The notes beneath the pieces are model-generated. The model saw only the letters and a list, made by a program, of their open reading frames with translations, was not told where the DNA came from and searched no databases. The position numbers and the translations under genes were made by a program. Of a stretch of 64,000 nucleotides of DNA, positions 17,194 to 25,015 are shown piece by piece; the stretch's first letter is position 1; every line of letters starts with the position of its first letter. Origin of the DNA: Bacteriovoracaceae bacterium (GTDB lineage Bacteria > Bdellovibrionota > Bacteriovoracia > Bacteriovoracales > Bacteriovoracaceae); the NCBI GenBank assembly GCA_947446575.1, contig CANFHC010000006.1, positions 83,911-147,910 on the forward strand. Reading direction: 5' to 3'.

Positions 17194-17874
17194 TTAATTT
17201 TTTAGAAATTTATTTTCATCTACAGTTAAAGTCTTGGCTACTTCAGCTCGCTTTGGACTGCGCTCGATTCCAATGGCATCTAACCCGAAGCTATTGGCCA
17301 TTGCCAGCATGCCCCCTTGCCCGCAAAATGGATGAACAATAGTAGTGGTTGGAGTTTGTTCTGCTATGAATTTTCCAATCATTTCACAAGCATTAAGCCC
17401 CATTCCCCTCTCCCAAGTTTTGTCCCCAATGTCTGGAATAACATCTGGAGTGGATTTTCCTAAATCGACTAAGCGCAAACACTTACTAAAGCAAAGTACA
17501 TGAGAATAAGCGGGTCTTCCAAATGTCGCCTTACCTGGTTGAACTCGACAAATAATTTTATGCCATAAAAGCGAATGTCCAAGAGACTCAGCAGCTTTTT
17601 GACAAAGAAATCCTTTATCTACCCAAACGCCATCAACTTTAATATCTGATTGATAAAAAATAGTGACCCCCATCTCTGGTGTTTTTGATAGCACAAGTGT
17701 TGCAGTATTTATAAACCACTCCTTCCACATAGGAAGTGTATAATTTGGAAATTCCGAAATATCTGGCATAGAAGCTATAAGAGAGCTGCCTTCCAAAATG
17801 GGGCTTTGATTAAGCCAAACTATTGCGTCTTCACAATAAACTGAACGTGTGGGAGTTTTTTGTAAGTCAGTCAC
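17194..17874 (-). CDS. SAM-dependent methyltransferase, circularly permuted DNA-methylase-like
   Basis: A 226-residue protein. The likely SAM-binding motif lies at the C-terminus, 'VHPFCGQGGMLAMANSFG' (about residues 180-197) followed by an acidic strand end 'GIERSP'. The likely catalytic loop is at the N-terminus, 'SMPDISEF' at residues 35-42. That order fits permuted N6/N4 DNA methylases, but the expected D/N/S-P-P-Y/F motif is replaced by S-M-P-D. It may modify a base in RNA or DNA; no target-recognition domain is visible. Its start lies 9 bases after the stop of the MazG-like gene, so both are in one operon. Confidence 0.65.
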   Translation of the reverse strand: MTDLQKTPTRSVYCEDAIVWLNQSPILEGSSLIASMPDISEFPNYTLPMWKEWFINTATLVLSKTPEMGVTIFYQSDIKVDGVWVDKGFLCQKAAESLGHSLLWHKIICRVQPGKATFGRPAYSHVLCFSKCLRLVDLGKSTPDVIPDIGDKTWERGMGLNACEMIGKFIAEQTPTTTIVHPFCGQGGMLAMANSFGLDAIGIERSPKRAEVAKTLTVDENKFLKN

Positions 17875-17883
17875 GCTGATTCC

Positions 17884-18231
17884 TTATAAATCGTTATATT
17901 TTTTTGAATTGCCTTTGGATTTATCAACTGGATATTTTTCTGCATTTTGCTGCATTTTAGAAAGGACTGCCTCTTCCATATTAATATTGAGCTTTGAAGA
18001 AATTCGTAAAAGATAAATTAATATATCGGCCAATTCTTCACGAGTTCTTTGCATAACTTTTTCATTAGTTTTGTCATTTGATTCTTCTTCAGAGAGCCAT
18101 TGATAAATCTCTACCAGCTCTGAACTTTCAACGGAGAGGGCCATCGTGAGATTTTTTATAGAATGAAATTGATCCCAATCTCTCAGTTTAGAAAATTCAT
18201 TGATCTTTGCAATTAAACTATTGAACTCCAT
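17884..18231 (-). CDS. MazG-like nucleotide pyrophosphohydrolase
   Basis: A 115-residue all-helical protein like the RS21-C6 / dCTPase branch of MazG enzymes. 'ALSVESSELVEIYQWLSEEE' and 'REELADILIYLLRIS' supply the acidic E-x2-E and E-x2-D residues that bind magnesium. It should hydrolyse nucleoside triphosphates, possibly damaged or modified ones, to monophosphate and pyrophosphate. It is the first gene of a pair with the permuted methyltransferase, an arrangement that suggests a link to modified nucleotides. Start region not ambiguous. Confidence 0.88.
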   Translation of the reverse strand: MEFNSLIAKINEFSKLRDWDQFHSIKNLTMALSVESSELVEIYQWLSEEESNDKTNEKVMQRTREELADILIYLLRISSKLNINMEEAVLSKMQQNAEKYPVDKSKGNSKKYNDL

Positions 18232-18426
18232 AAATACTCCTTAGCTTAAAGGTGCCACGGACGGTAGGACTTGTGCAAGTTGCTTGAGGCAGCATGACTC
18301 AATTAGTATTCTTTTTTGCCTCAAATTAAAAAAGGACTATGCAATATTCAAATACTTTAAGCGCGTATTCTAGTTGGCATTAAACATGCTAGGTCTAAAG
18401 CTAATCAATTAACCACGGAGGACACT

Positions 18427-18573
18427 ATGGTACAGAAAAAAAGCATGGATGAAGATAAAAAAGGCCGCTCTGCAAGCAGAGAAAAAGAAGAAGAAGAAAG
18501 TAGAAAATCTTCTGCCACTAAAGGCTCACCTATGAAAAAAACAGATACCTCAAGCTCTCGAAAGTCGCGATAG
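18427..18573 (+). CDS. small highly charged protein, 48 residues
   Basis: An ATG with a textbook GGAGG five bases upstream opens a 48-codon frame. The product is nearly all charged or small polar residues: a Lys/Asp stretch, 'SREKEEEESRKSS' and a Ser/Lys/Arg tail. It has no hydrophobic core and is probably disordered. No family recognised. It is followed 24 bases later by a strong terminator, so it is a complete small transcription unit. The strong RBS is the main reason to call it. Confidence 0.65.
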   Translation: MVQKKSMDEDKKGRSASREKEEEESRKSSATKGSPMKKTDTSSSRKSR

Positions 18574-18596
18574 TCATCCGCATTTTCTTTAGCCAT

Positions 18597-18625
18597 AAGT
18601 GCATAGGGAGACCCTATGCACTTTT
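18597..18625 (+). terminator. terminator after the 48-residue charged protein
   Basis: A 12-base stem (18597-18608 with 18612-18623) and a 3-base loop AGA, followed by T's. It is centred about 37 bases after the small gene's stop. Confidence 0.8.
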
Positions 18626-18867
18626 CATTTTTAGGGAATTTTTTCCGCTAAATAAAACCAAATTCACCTCGTCATAAATCTGCTCTCATTTGTTCTTACT
18701 TATAAATCCACTATTTAATCATTGGCACTGTCTCTGCAATATATACAGACAGGAAGTAGATTATTGGAGGAAGTATTGAAGAATCCAATAAACAAGAAAT
18801 CAGAAAGGAATGAGACGATATGCTAATTTGAAGTTAAGAGTTTTTACTCACGACTGATATACGCATC

Positions 18868-18970
18868 AGTTCTAAAAGTTGTGAAATACCGATTTTTTAA
18901 ATCACCTTTTCTATAACCTTGTTTCCTAATACAATAAGAGCCACCCCGTAAAGGGTGGCTTTTGTTTTTA
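18868..18970 (+). ncRNA. candidate small RNA A
   Basis: About 100 bases ending in a terminator hairpin (8-base stem AGCCACCC/GGGTGGCT at 18939-18960 with a T-rich tail). The extended -10 element TG-A-TATACG at 18855-18863 would place the start near 18870. Sequence blocks shared in the same order with the candidate at 20385-20480: TCTAAAAGTT at the 5' end, CTTGTTTCC in the middle, and ACAATAA + AGCCACCC at the 3' end. No open frame is conserved. It lies next to, and converges on, the esterase gene's 3' end. Confidence 0.4.
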
Positions 18971-18974
18971 TTGT

Positions 18975-20030
18975 TTATAATTTAAATGATTTTTTCAATC
19001 TACTGGCCGCCATTTCTTGAGCAGACCTTGCATCTCTTAAAACTGGTGCCATTCCAAAAAATTCATGAGTAACTCCTTCGTAATTTTTATAACGAACAGC
19101 TACTCCTTGTTGTTTTAATTTTTTAGCCAATTCTTCTCCTTCACTTCGAAGCGGATCAATTTGCGCTGTAATAATAGTACAAGGCTTTAATCCTTTTAAA
19201 TTGGCCGCCACTAAATTAATGCGAGGGTCATCTTTTTCAGCCGGTGTGTTTAAATAATTTCCCATAAACCAAGTCATCATCGACTTATTGAGTGGTTTTG
19301 CTTCACCATAAGTTCGATAAGATTCAGTATCCATGTTTGATCCTGCGACTGGATAAATGAGCAATTCATGAGTTGGTAATTGAAATTTTTCGTCGCGTGC
19401 TCTAATCGCTACATTCAAAGCTAGATTTCCACCTGCGCTTTCGCCTGCTACGGCCACTCGTTTTGGATCTCCACCAAAGCTGGCAGCATTATTGACGACC
19501 CATTTATAAGCAGCATAAGCGTCTTCATGGGCAGCTGGGAATTTATTTTCTGGAGCTTTTCTATATTCAACTGAGACGAAAATTGCGCGCGTTTTATTAG
19601 CAAGTGCTCTTGGAGTTGCATCGTACACATCGTTATCAGCTATAACAAATCCACCACCGTGAAAATACACAACAACAGGTTGCGCAAGTTTTGATTTTAG
19701 GTTTTTATTGTAAGGTCGATAAACCCGAGCTGGAATTAATCCAGTTCCGCCATCAACCGTTATTTCTTTTACTTCTGCCAACTCTAAAAGTTCAGTATTG
19801 GCATCTTTAGAATTGGCCATTACCGTTCTCACAGCATCTGTAGGCGTCGGCTGGCTTCTCGCATCTTCGACACTTAAATTTTCAATAGGCTTTCCACCTT
19901 TTTTTTCTAATTCCTTCAAAACCTTATTCATTTCTTCGTTGGGCATCATGCTTTTAGCTGCAAATGACTGCAGAGAAACTGTTACAGATATAATAGTAAT
20001 AAAATAAAACAAAGACTTTTTTGTATACAT
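18975..20030 (-). CDS. exported alpha/beta hydrolase, hormone-sensitive-lipase (HSL) type
   Basis: A 351-residue esterase of the HSL (family IV) type: oxyanion-hole motif 'YFHGGGFVIADNDVYD', nucleophile 'VAGESAGGNLA', Asp in 'AQIDPLRSEGEELA' and His in 'GVTHEFFG'. Residues 1-24 are a signal peptide ('SLQSFA'), so it works outside the cytoplasm, unlike most family members. Short-chain esters are the usual substrates. It is monocistronic and lies between two related candidate small RNAs, one beyond its 3' end and one upstream of its start. Confidence 0.9.
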   Translation of the reverse strand: MYTKKSLFYFITIISVTVSLQSFAAKSMMPNEEMNKVLKELEKKGGKPIENLSVEDARSQPTPTDAVRTVMANSKDANTELLELAEVKEITVDGGTGLIPARVYRPYNKNLKSKLAQPVVVYFHGGGFVIADNDVYDATPRALANKTRAIFVSVEYRKAPENKFPAAHEDAYAAYKWVVNNAASFGGDPKRVAVAGESAGGNLALNVAIRARDEKFQLPTHELLIYPVAGSNMDTESYRTYGEAKPLNKSMMTWFMGNYLNTPAEKDDPRINLVAANLKGLKPCTIITAQIDPLRSEGEELAKKLKQQGVAVRYKNYEGVTHEFFGMAPVLRDARSAQEMAASRLKKSFKL

Positions 20031-20091
20031 ATATTCTCCTTACACAAATAGTTGCTAAAGTCGGTTTTGCAAAAAACTTGCCTAGATTATT

Positions 20092-20280
20092 TTAATCAAT
20101 TTCATTTTCCCCAAAGATAAATCCTATTTTGCCCCACTCATCAGAAACTAGATTCTGTTTCAAAGATGTTAGACAAGTAAATAACTGGCCCACCTCTTGC
20201 TTTATAAATCCCCAAGGAAGTAAAACGAAGATGAAGTTTAATCGTAATAATCTTTGTAGACGTAAAAATCTTTTCCTCAC
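20092..20280 (-). CDS. doubtful 62-residue protein
   Basis: A GTG-started frame of 62 codons. The N-terminus is basic and hydrophobic ('RLNFIFVLLPWGF') and the C-terminus looks like ordinary protein ('LVSDEWGKIGFIFGENE'). There is no clear ribosome-binding site and no recognised family. It may be a fragment of an older gene. Kept at low confidence because codon content looks protein-like. Confidence 0.2.
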   Translation of the reverse strand: MRKRFLRLQRLLRLNFIFVLLPWGFIKQEVGQLFTCLTSLKQNLVSDEWGKIGFIFGENEID

Positions 20281-20384
20281 AAACGGTTAAATTGGAACGC
20301 AAGAATTATCACTGAGATTGTTGCAGTCTTAATCGCAAAGAAAGAAGAATTGGAATAGAAAATTAATTTGTTTATTTTAATCTC

Positions 20385-20480
20385 CAAAAGTTTTAAAACA
20401 AGCGAATGATATAAGCCGTTCTTTAGTACTTGTTTCCAAAAAAACAATAAAGCCACCCCTAAAGGGTGGCTTTTATTTTT
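20385..20480 (+). ncRNA. candidate small RNA B
   Basis: A promoter-like pair TTGGAA (20350) and TATTTT (20373) with 17-base spacing would start a transcript near 20385; a terminator (8-base stem AGCCACCC/GGGTGGCT at 20451-20471, T-rich tail) would end it at about 20480, giving about 95 bases. It shares ordered blocks with candidate A at 18868-18970, including the same terminator stem preceded by ACAATAA. No frame of useful length. The shared order argues for two copies of one RNA family. Confidence 0.45.
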
Positions 20481-20604
20481 TTAGGGATGTTCATCAGCTC
20501 CATCACTTTAATCGAAGATCTCCTTGCCTTTTTTGCAGTATCAAAGCAACCAGAGAAAGTGCATTCTATAAGAAGAAAGAAATAATCCTTAACAGGAGAA
20601 TTTT

Positions 20605-20850
20605 ATGAATACCGATAATAAGATAGGATCTGACAAACAAGATAGCAGCACGAGCAATCAAAATCAGAAGCAAACTCAAAATTTCCCAAAAATCTCAACT
20701 GGCTTAAGTGAGGACCTGGGAGGTGTGTATGGAGGCAAAATCCATCGAAGAGAGCAAGACGTTCGTGATATTTTGGATGATCAGATCGCTGGAGCCTCTA
20801 GTTTAGACAAGTTGAATAAGTCTTCTGCTAACCAAGCTCCAAAAAAGTAA
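20605..20850 (+). CDS. small hydrophilic protein, 81 residues
   Basis: An ATG with AGGAG at the right spacing opens an 81-codon frame. The N-terminal third is Ser/Gln/Asn/Lys-rich and likely disordered; the rest contains 'GLSEDLGGVYGGKIHRREQ' and 'DILDDQIAGASSLDKL', which look like a short conserved module. No family recognised. A strong terminator follows 23 bases after the stop, so it is a complete single-gene unit. With the 48-residue protein at 18427 it is one of two small polar proteins in this stretch. Confidence 0.7.
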   Translation: MNTDNKIGSDKQDSSTSNQNQKQTQNFPKISTGLSEDLGGVYGGKIHRREQDVRDILDDQIAGASSLDKLNKSSANQAPKK

Positions 20851-20872
20851 ATTCAAGCAATTTTTACATCCC

Positions 20873-20899
20873 AGGGGAGTTAATTCTCCCCTTTTTTTG
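20873..20899 (+). terminator. terminator after the 81-residue protein
   Basis: A 7-base GC-rich stem (AGGGGAG/CTCCCCT at 20873-20879 and 20886-20892), a 6-base loop and a run of T's. Confidence 0.85.
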
Positions 20900-20951
20900 T
20901 CTGCCACTGTCTAAGTTGTGAATCCGTTCATTCACTGGCACAATCTCCTCT

Positions 20952-21404
20952 ATGAGTATTATTTCAAAAATTACCCAACCTATATTAGGCCAGCTAAAAC
21001 AGGGAGTCACTCCACATAAATTAGCACTCAGTATTGCCATAGGTTTACTTATTGGCATCATGCCTATTTTGGGATTATCGACGACACTATGTTTAGTGGC
21101 CGCTTATTTTTTAGGACTTAATCATATTGCGATTCAAAGTGTAAATTATGCGGCATACCCACTACAAATAATCATGATTATTCCCTTTGTTCGAATGGGA
21201 GAATGGATTTTAGGAAGAAAGAAAACTCCTCTTGATATAACGACTATTCTTCATCAGATGCAGGACAATTTAAAAATAGCATTTCAGAAATATTTTTTCT
21301 TGGGACTAGTGGGCTTACTTGCTTGGGCGATACTGGCCCCGGTTATTCTGAGTATCATTTACTTCATATCAAAATTTATATTAACGAAAGCATTAAGAAA
21401 ATAA
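20952..21404 (+). CDS. DUF2062 membrane protein
   Basis: A 150-residue protein matching DUF2062: 'GVTPHKLALSIAIGLLIGIMP' followed by 'LSTTLCLVAAYFLGLN' and 'NYAAYPLQI'. Three or four transmembrane helices, with an amphipathic linker in the middle. The family is broadly conserved in Gram-negative bacteria, and its function is unknown. An ORF of its own, with no partner on this strand; the histidine kinase gene is convergent. Confidence 0.85.
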   Translation: MSIISKITQPILGQLKQGVTPHKLALSIAIGLLIGIMPILGLSTTLCLVAAYFLGLNHIAIQSVNYAAYPLQIIMIIPFVRMGEWILGRKKTPLDITTILHQMQDNLKIAFQKYFFLGLVGLLAWAILAPVILSIIYFISKFILTKALRK

Positions 21405-21455
21405 ATCAACTAAAAAATAATAATTGGTCTCAACAATTGAAAACTAACATTAGTA

Positions 21456-22916
21456 TTAGGCTGCAAGTTTTTCAGCAAGTTTTGTAAAACGAATTTCAAA
21501 ACATGTGTTAGGAGAATTGGTTAAAATGCAAATTGAGGCATTGTGCTTTGATAAAATACTTTTGCATATGGATAATCCCAAGCCTGTACCTTCCCCAAGT
21601 GGTTTGGTCGTGAAAAACGGATCAAAAAGTTTAACTTTTAAATCCTCAGGGATACCTTCTCCTGAATCAGTCACTCGTAAAATGACTACATCATATCCAT
21701 CAGTAAGTTCAACTTTAATCCATTTCTCATCTAAATTTTTTACGGCATCAATGGCATTGTTAACCAGGTTAAAAAGGACTTGTTCAATTTCTAAACTATT
21801 ACAAGAAATGCTGATGTTATTTTGTAAATCAAGTTTAATAATCGTATTTTCTTGTTTTGCTTTGAATGCTATCATACTCATGCAATTACTAACGATTTCA
21901 TTAAAAGAATGGGCATTAAAATCATTAATAGAAGTAACATGAGAAAAGCGTTGCATTGAAACGATATTTTTTTTAATCCTATCAAGGGCCTTACACATTG
22001 TATTTACGAGCTCTGCCGTTCGTTTGGAATCATTTAAGTTCTTTGACATATGAGCAAGACTCATCGAAATAATTGTAAGTGGATTATTAATTTCATGAGC
22101 AATCCCGGCAGACATTTCACCAATCGAAATTAATTTGGAATGATGTGCAAAACTTAAAGATAATTTATGATCATTGATAGTTTTATAATTTTCCTCTCGA
22201 ATCTTTTCTTCCTTTTCTATTCTTAGCATAGCAAAGTAAGAGTTCATCCCTACTCCGCCTAAAACAATTATTAATAACAAATTGAGAATATTGAAAGCAC
22301 TGTCAATTTCAGCATACACGTTTAGTGATTTATCATTACCCGATAATTCCTGTAGCTCAACAAGAGCTGAAAGCACTTTATTTGCTAATAACCAATCATT
22401 ATCTAGAGTTTTTAATTTATAGACTGTTGCTTGATAAGTTTGTCCGCTATCTACAAGCTCTAAAAAATGATCTCTGTGCTGATAAAAAATAAAAGACAAT
22501 TTAGACCAATCATCATGAAGCTTATCTTCTTGCTGCACAAAGGGACTGACTATCGACTTTGGTGAATGATGACGTTGGTTTTCTTGCTTTTTTTCTCCCT
22601 GGGCATAAATATCCATTAATGAAGCTATCTGATCAACAGTCATTTTATCTAACTTGCGAAGTTTCTCCTGATCTAAATCGGAGCCTACTAAATTCAATTC
22701 AAGATTGTAACGTACCTGGTGAAATAAGTTTTGAACACGAGCTAATAATGGAGCCTCTCGAATAGATGTTTCATTTAAATTATGAAAGCTAGCTTTTAAA
22801 AATTTTAGTGATTGCTGAGTAAAAAAAAAATTTACACAAATAAATAAAATATTAATAAGCGTAAAAAAGACCAACGACTTTTTTATATTATTTAAAAATT
22901 TAAGAAATATTTTCAT
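21456..22916 (-). CDS. membrane sensor histidine kinase (orphan)
   Basis: A 486-residue kinase. Transmembrane helix at residues 14-34, a periplasmic helical sensor of about 170 residues, a second helix at about 208-230, then a dimerisation domain with the phospho-accepting His274 in 'GIAHEINNPL' and a catalytic domain with 'NAIDAV', 'DSGEGIP' and 'GTGLGLSICKSI'. The H-box and G-box wording resembles NtrB/ZraS-like kinases. No response regulator is adjacent. The ATG at 22916 is preferred over the in-frame TTG two codons upstream. Confidence 0.93.
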   Translation of the reverse strand: MKIFLKFLNNIKKSLVFFTLINILFICVNFFFTQQSLKFLKASFHNLNETSIREAPLLARVQNLFHQVRYNLELNLVGSDLDQEKLRKLDKMTVDQIASLMDIYAQGEKKQENQRHHSPKSIVSPFVQQEDKLHDDWSKLSFIFYQHRDHFLELVDSGQTYQATVYKLKTLDNDWLLANKVLSALVELQELSGNDKSLNVYAEIDSAFNILNLLLIIVLGGVGMNSYFAMLRIEKEEKIREENYKTINDHKLSLSFAHHSKLISIGEMSAGIAHEINNPLTIISMSLAHMSKNLNDSKRTAELVNTMCKALDRIKKNIVSMQRFSHVTSINDFNAHSFNEIVSNCMSMIAFKAKQENTIIKLDLQNNISISCNSLEIEQVLFNLVNNAIDAVKNLDEKWIKVELTDGYDVVILRVTDSGEGIPEDLKVKLFDPFFTTKPLGEGTGLGLSICKSILSKHNASICILTNSPNTCFEIRFTKLAEKLAA

Positions 22917-23048
22917 GCTCAAAACCTTTGTATTAATTAATTTAAAAAATTAACTAAACGAGAAATATCTAGACTTCATATCGTCTTTAAATGATATTGC
23001 TTTAACGAGTAATCCTATTTATCAATACTATTACTTTAGCCAGCACTC

Positions 23049-23087
23049 TTTGCCGGTCGTACGGCAAAAAAGACTACCTGATAGTCC
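23049..23087 (-). other. two adjacent hairpins between ADP-ribosyltransferase and kinase genes
   Basis: Reading on the minus strand: a 5-base stem (GACTA/TAGTC) at 23072-23086 followed by TTTTTT, which could be a weak terminator for the ADP-ribosyltransferase-like gene; directly beyond it a 7-base stem at 23049-23068 (TTTGCCG/CGGCAAA) with a 6-base loop. The gap also holds a short tandem GAACCTTTTGA repeat near 23172. Function unproven. Confidence 0.4.
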
Positions 23088-23202
23088 TGATCCACTACTC
23101 TTGCCTAGTTATTTTAATTATTTAAATTGAAGCCTATAAAAATTAAAAACTGCCCCCTCTAAAAGTCTCCTGGAACCTTTTGAGAACCTTTTGAGGTTAG
23201 AT

Positions 23203-23931
23203 TTAATGTTTACTTATTTTATTGAAAGCGTTCAGTGCGCTTGGCTTTGTTTGTGCTTCACATATAGTTGAGCAAATTTGAACTAAGTACAAATCATATT
23301 TTTTTGATTTATCGACTTCCATGATTTTTATTTTTTCGCCATGACTCAGGAGAACTTCGTCTTCACCTTGATCTATTAAAATTCCTTTTAGTCCTGGCTT
23401 ATTAGAATACAATACCATAAGAGCTTTGAGTGATGATGAAGTTGCGTTGTCATTTATTTCATTTGCAAAATAATTTGCGACTTTGAAAGATGAAGAAGTA
23501 GAAACATACCCTTTTTCAATATACTCTCCACCTCTATCGAAGCTTTTATTGTTTCTGTAATTCAAATCAATGCCTCGAAACAAAATTAAATCAGAGGGCA
23601 AAGCTGGAACTCGTTTATAGATTGCATCTATACTTTTAACTATTTTGGCGGAGTCTTCTGGATTAACACTAGTCCAATCTATTTTTTTATTAGGCAATGA
23701 CCTAAGATATAAATTAATATCACGATAAAATGTATCGTCTTTCGTTGTATAAGTGTCCAAATCTAAAATCTCTTCCTCTGAAGATCCAAAAAAATTATCA
23801 CTCGGATAACCAAGCTTCGTTGAAAGTTCATTGAAATTGTAAGTCTTAAATAAAACAGAATCTTGCGCCCAGGAAACTGGCCCCAGTAATAACATAATAA
23901 CTATAAATGCATTTCTAAATGATTTGAGCAT
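23203..23931 (-). CDS. secreted ADP-ribosyltransferase-like protein (R-S-E type)
   Basis: A 242-residue protein with a signal peptide (residues 8-22, 'GPVSWA'). The three motifs of C3/VIP2-type mono-ADP-ribosyltransferases occur in order: Arg119 in 'LILFRGID', the S-T-S at 144-146 in 'GYVSTSSSF', and an E-x-E at 190-192 in 'QGEDEVLL'. That set binds NAD and transfers ADP-ribose to a protein side chain; E-x-E (rather than Q-x-E) usually points to arginine as acceptor. An exported enzyme of this kind is most likely an effector or toxin. The residues before the catalytic domain show no binding domain. A TATAAT lies only 5 bases before the ATG, with no RBS. Confidence 0.75.
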   Translation of the reverse strand: MLKSFRNAFIVIMLLLGPVSWAQDSVLFKTYNFNELSTKLGYPSDNFFGSSEEEILDLDTYTTKDDTFYRDINLYLRSLPNKKIDWTSVNPEDSAKIVKSIDAIYKRVPALPSDLILFRGIDLNYRNNKSFDRGGEYIEKGYVSTSSSFKVANYFANEINDNATSSSLKALMVLYSNKPGLKGILIDQGEDEVLLSHGEKIKIMEVDKSKKYDLYLVQICSTICEAQTKPSALNAFNKISKH

Positions 23932-23936
23932 GGCCC

Positions 23937-23942
23937 ATTATA
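23937..23942 (-). promoter_or_regulatory. TATAAT directly upstream of the ADP-ribosyltransferase-like start
   Basis: A perfect -10 consensus ends 5 bases before the ATG, so transcription would start at about the first codon and give a leaderless mRNA. No Shine-Dalgarno sequence and no good -35 are visible. The match is short and may be chance. Confidence 0.3.
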
Positions 23943-23955
23943 GTGCCCACCAAAG

Positions 23956-23978
23956 AAAAAAGAGCGAAGAAATCGCTC
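23956..23978 (-). terminator. terminator after the beta-propeller lipoprotein gene
   Basis: On the minus strand a 6-base stem (GAGCGA/TCGCTC) with a 5-base loop is followed by TTTTTT. It separates the lipoprotein gene (24085-24954) from the ADP-ribosyltransferase-like gene, which is therefore probably transcribed on its own. Confidence 0.65.
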
Positions 23979-24084
23979 AATTGAATAAATTTTACAGGGA
24001 AAATTCCGTAGTTCCCCTTAAGTTCAAATGTAAATCAATACCTTATTGCGAGTTCTTCCTTTGGACTTATCGAAAAGATATGAG

Positions 24085-24954
24085 TTAATTGATTTGAAAT
24101 TTATAAACCTTAATTCGCCTTTTTAGCTTGTTTTCAATGATTCCCAAAACAAGCATTTCGTGGACAGCATTGTTCTCATCTTTTATAAATGTTAGACCTT
24201 CAATTTCAGTTACTTCCTCTGGCAAGAAAGCAACTTGGTTTATTTTATTTGTGTGAAGGTTAAATTTTAAAATTGGAAATCCATTATCAGACTTACGATT
24301 GGAAGCAATATAAAATGCATCATTGTAAAACTTTACACCTTGAATACCATTAATTATTCCTGGTAATTTTATATTTTCCATAGAATCAATCGAATGATTT
24401 TTTAAGTTAACACTATCTAAATTATAAACATTGAACTCTGAAACATTATTGTAACGAGATGAAATAATGATATTTTTTTCAGGGATGGCACAAGTCCAAG
24501 GAACGCCATCGGGTTGAATATCTAGAGGTAGGTTTACATATCCAATAAAACTTAAATGAGAAGCATCAAAAAAAGAAATTACCGGATTTTTATAGGTCCC
24601 TCCATCTTCCATTGGTGCAATAATTTTATTTCCTATTAAATCAATATCTCCGATATGATTGATCCCAAGTTTTTTTAAATCCTTAAAAGGAAAAACATTA
24701 GACATATCTGCTTTATCTAGCCTTTTAATGTTTGTTTTGATTAACGAATGATTAGATGAAAAATAGATATTTCCAATATTGTCGCTAACTATCCCCTGCC
24801 CTCTTAGAACAGAATCAAAGAATGAAAATTTCTCTTCGCCTACCATTTTCCAAGTTTCATCAGTTTCATTAGATGCAACAGTTCTCTTTGAACTTGATGA
24901 AGAACAATTACTAAGAAACAAGAAAAAAAATATAAAAACAAATTTAACTTTCAT
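24085..24954 (-). CDS. lipoprotein, probable beta-propeller
   Basis: A 289-residue protein with a lipoprotein signal ('FLFLSNC' at residues 11-17) followed by serines. The body is mostly strands with repeated Gly-Asn/Asp turns ('NIGNIYFSSNHSLIKTN', 'EGLTFIKD'), as in SMP-30/NHL-type propellers. No catalytic residues assigned. Probably anchored to the outer or inner membrane leaflet facing the periplasm; Ser after the Cys favours the outer membrane. An AAGGA site precedes the ATG. A terminator follows. Confidence 0.6.
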   Translation of the reverse strand: MKVKFVFIFFFLFLSNCSSSSSKRTVASNETDETWKMVGEEKFSFFDSVLRGQGIVSDNIGNIYFSSNHSLIKTNIKRLDKADMSNVFPFKDLKKLGINHIGDIDLIGNKIIAPMEDGGTYKNPVISFFDASHLSFIGYVNLPLDIQPDGVPWTCAIPEKNIIISSRYNNVSEFNVYNLDSVNLKNHSIDSMENIKLPGIINGIQGVKFYNDAFYIASNRKSDNGFPILKFNLHTNKINQVAFLPEEVTEIEGLTFIKDENNAVHEMLVLGIIENKLKRRIKVYKFQIN

Positions 24955-25015
24955 AAATGTTCCTTCATTGTAGCCTACTTTTTATAGACTATAAATAAAT
25001 TTAGAACACTATTAT

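Larger units (their letters stand above)
18574..18974. other. gap of about 400 bases with terminator and candidate small RNA
   Basis: Holds the terminator at 18597-18623, a possible promoter (TTGTTC at 18690, TATTTA at 18712, spacing 16), a 16-codon TTG-started frame at 18776-18826 with GGAGG upstream, and the candidate small RNA at 18868-18970. The TTG frame is too short to call a gene. Confidence 0.45.
20031..20604. other. gap of about 570 bases
   Basis: Contains the esterase promoter region, a doubtful minus-strand frame at 20092-20280, and the candidate small RNA with its terminator at 20385-20480. The last stretch leads to the AGGAG site of the gene at 20605. Confidence 0.45.

Noticed and set aside
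18776..18826. 16-codon TTG-started frame with GGAGG upstream
   Set aside because: Too short, with a rare start codon and no conserved features; kept only as a note in the gap entry.
23160..23200. Tandem GAACCTTTTGA repeat
   Set aside because: Only two copies of 11 bases; no sign of a longer array or of protein binding.
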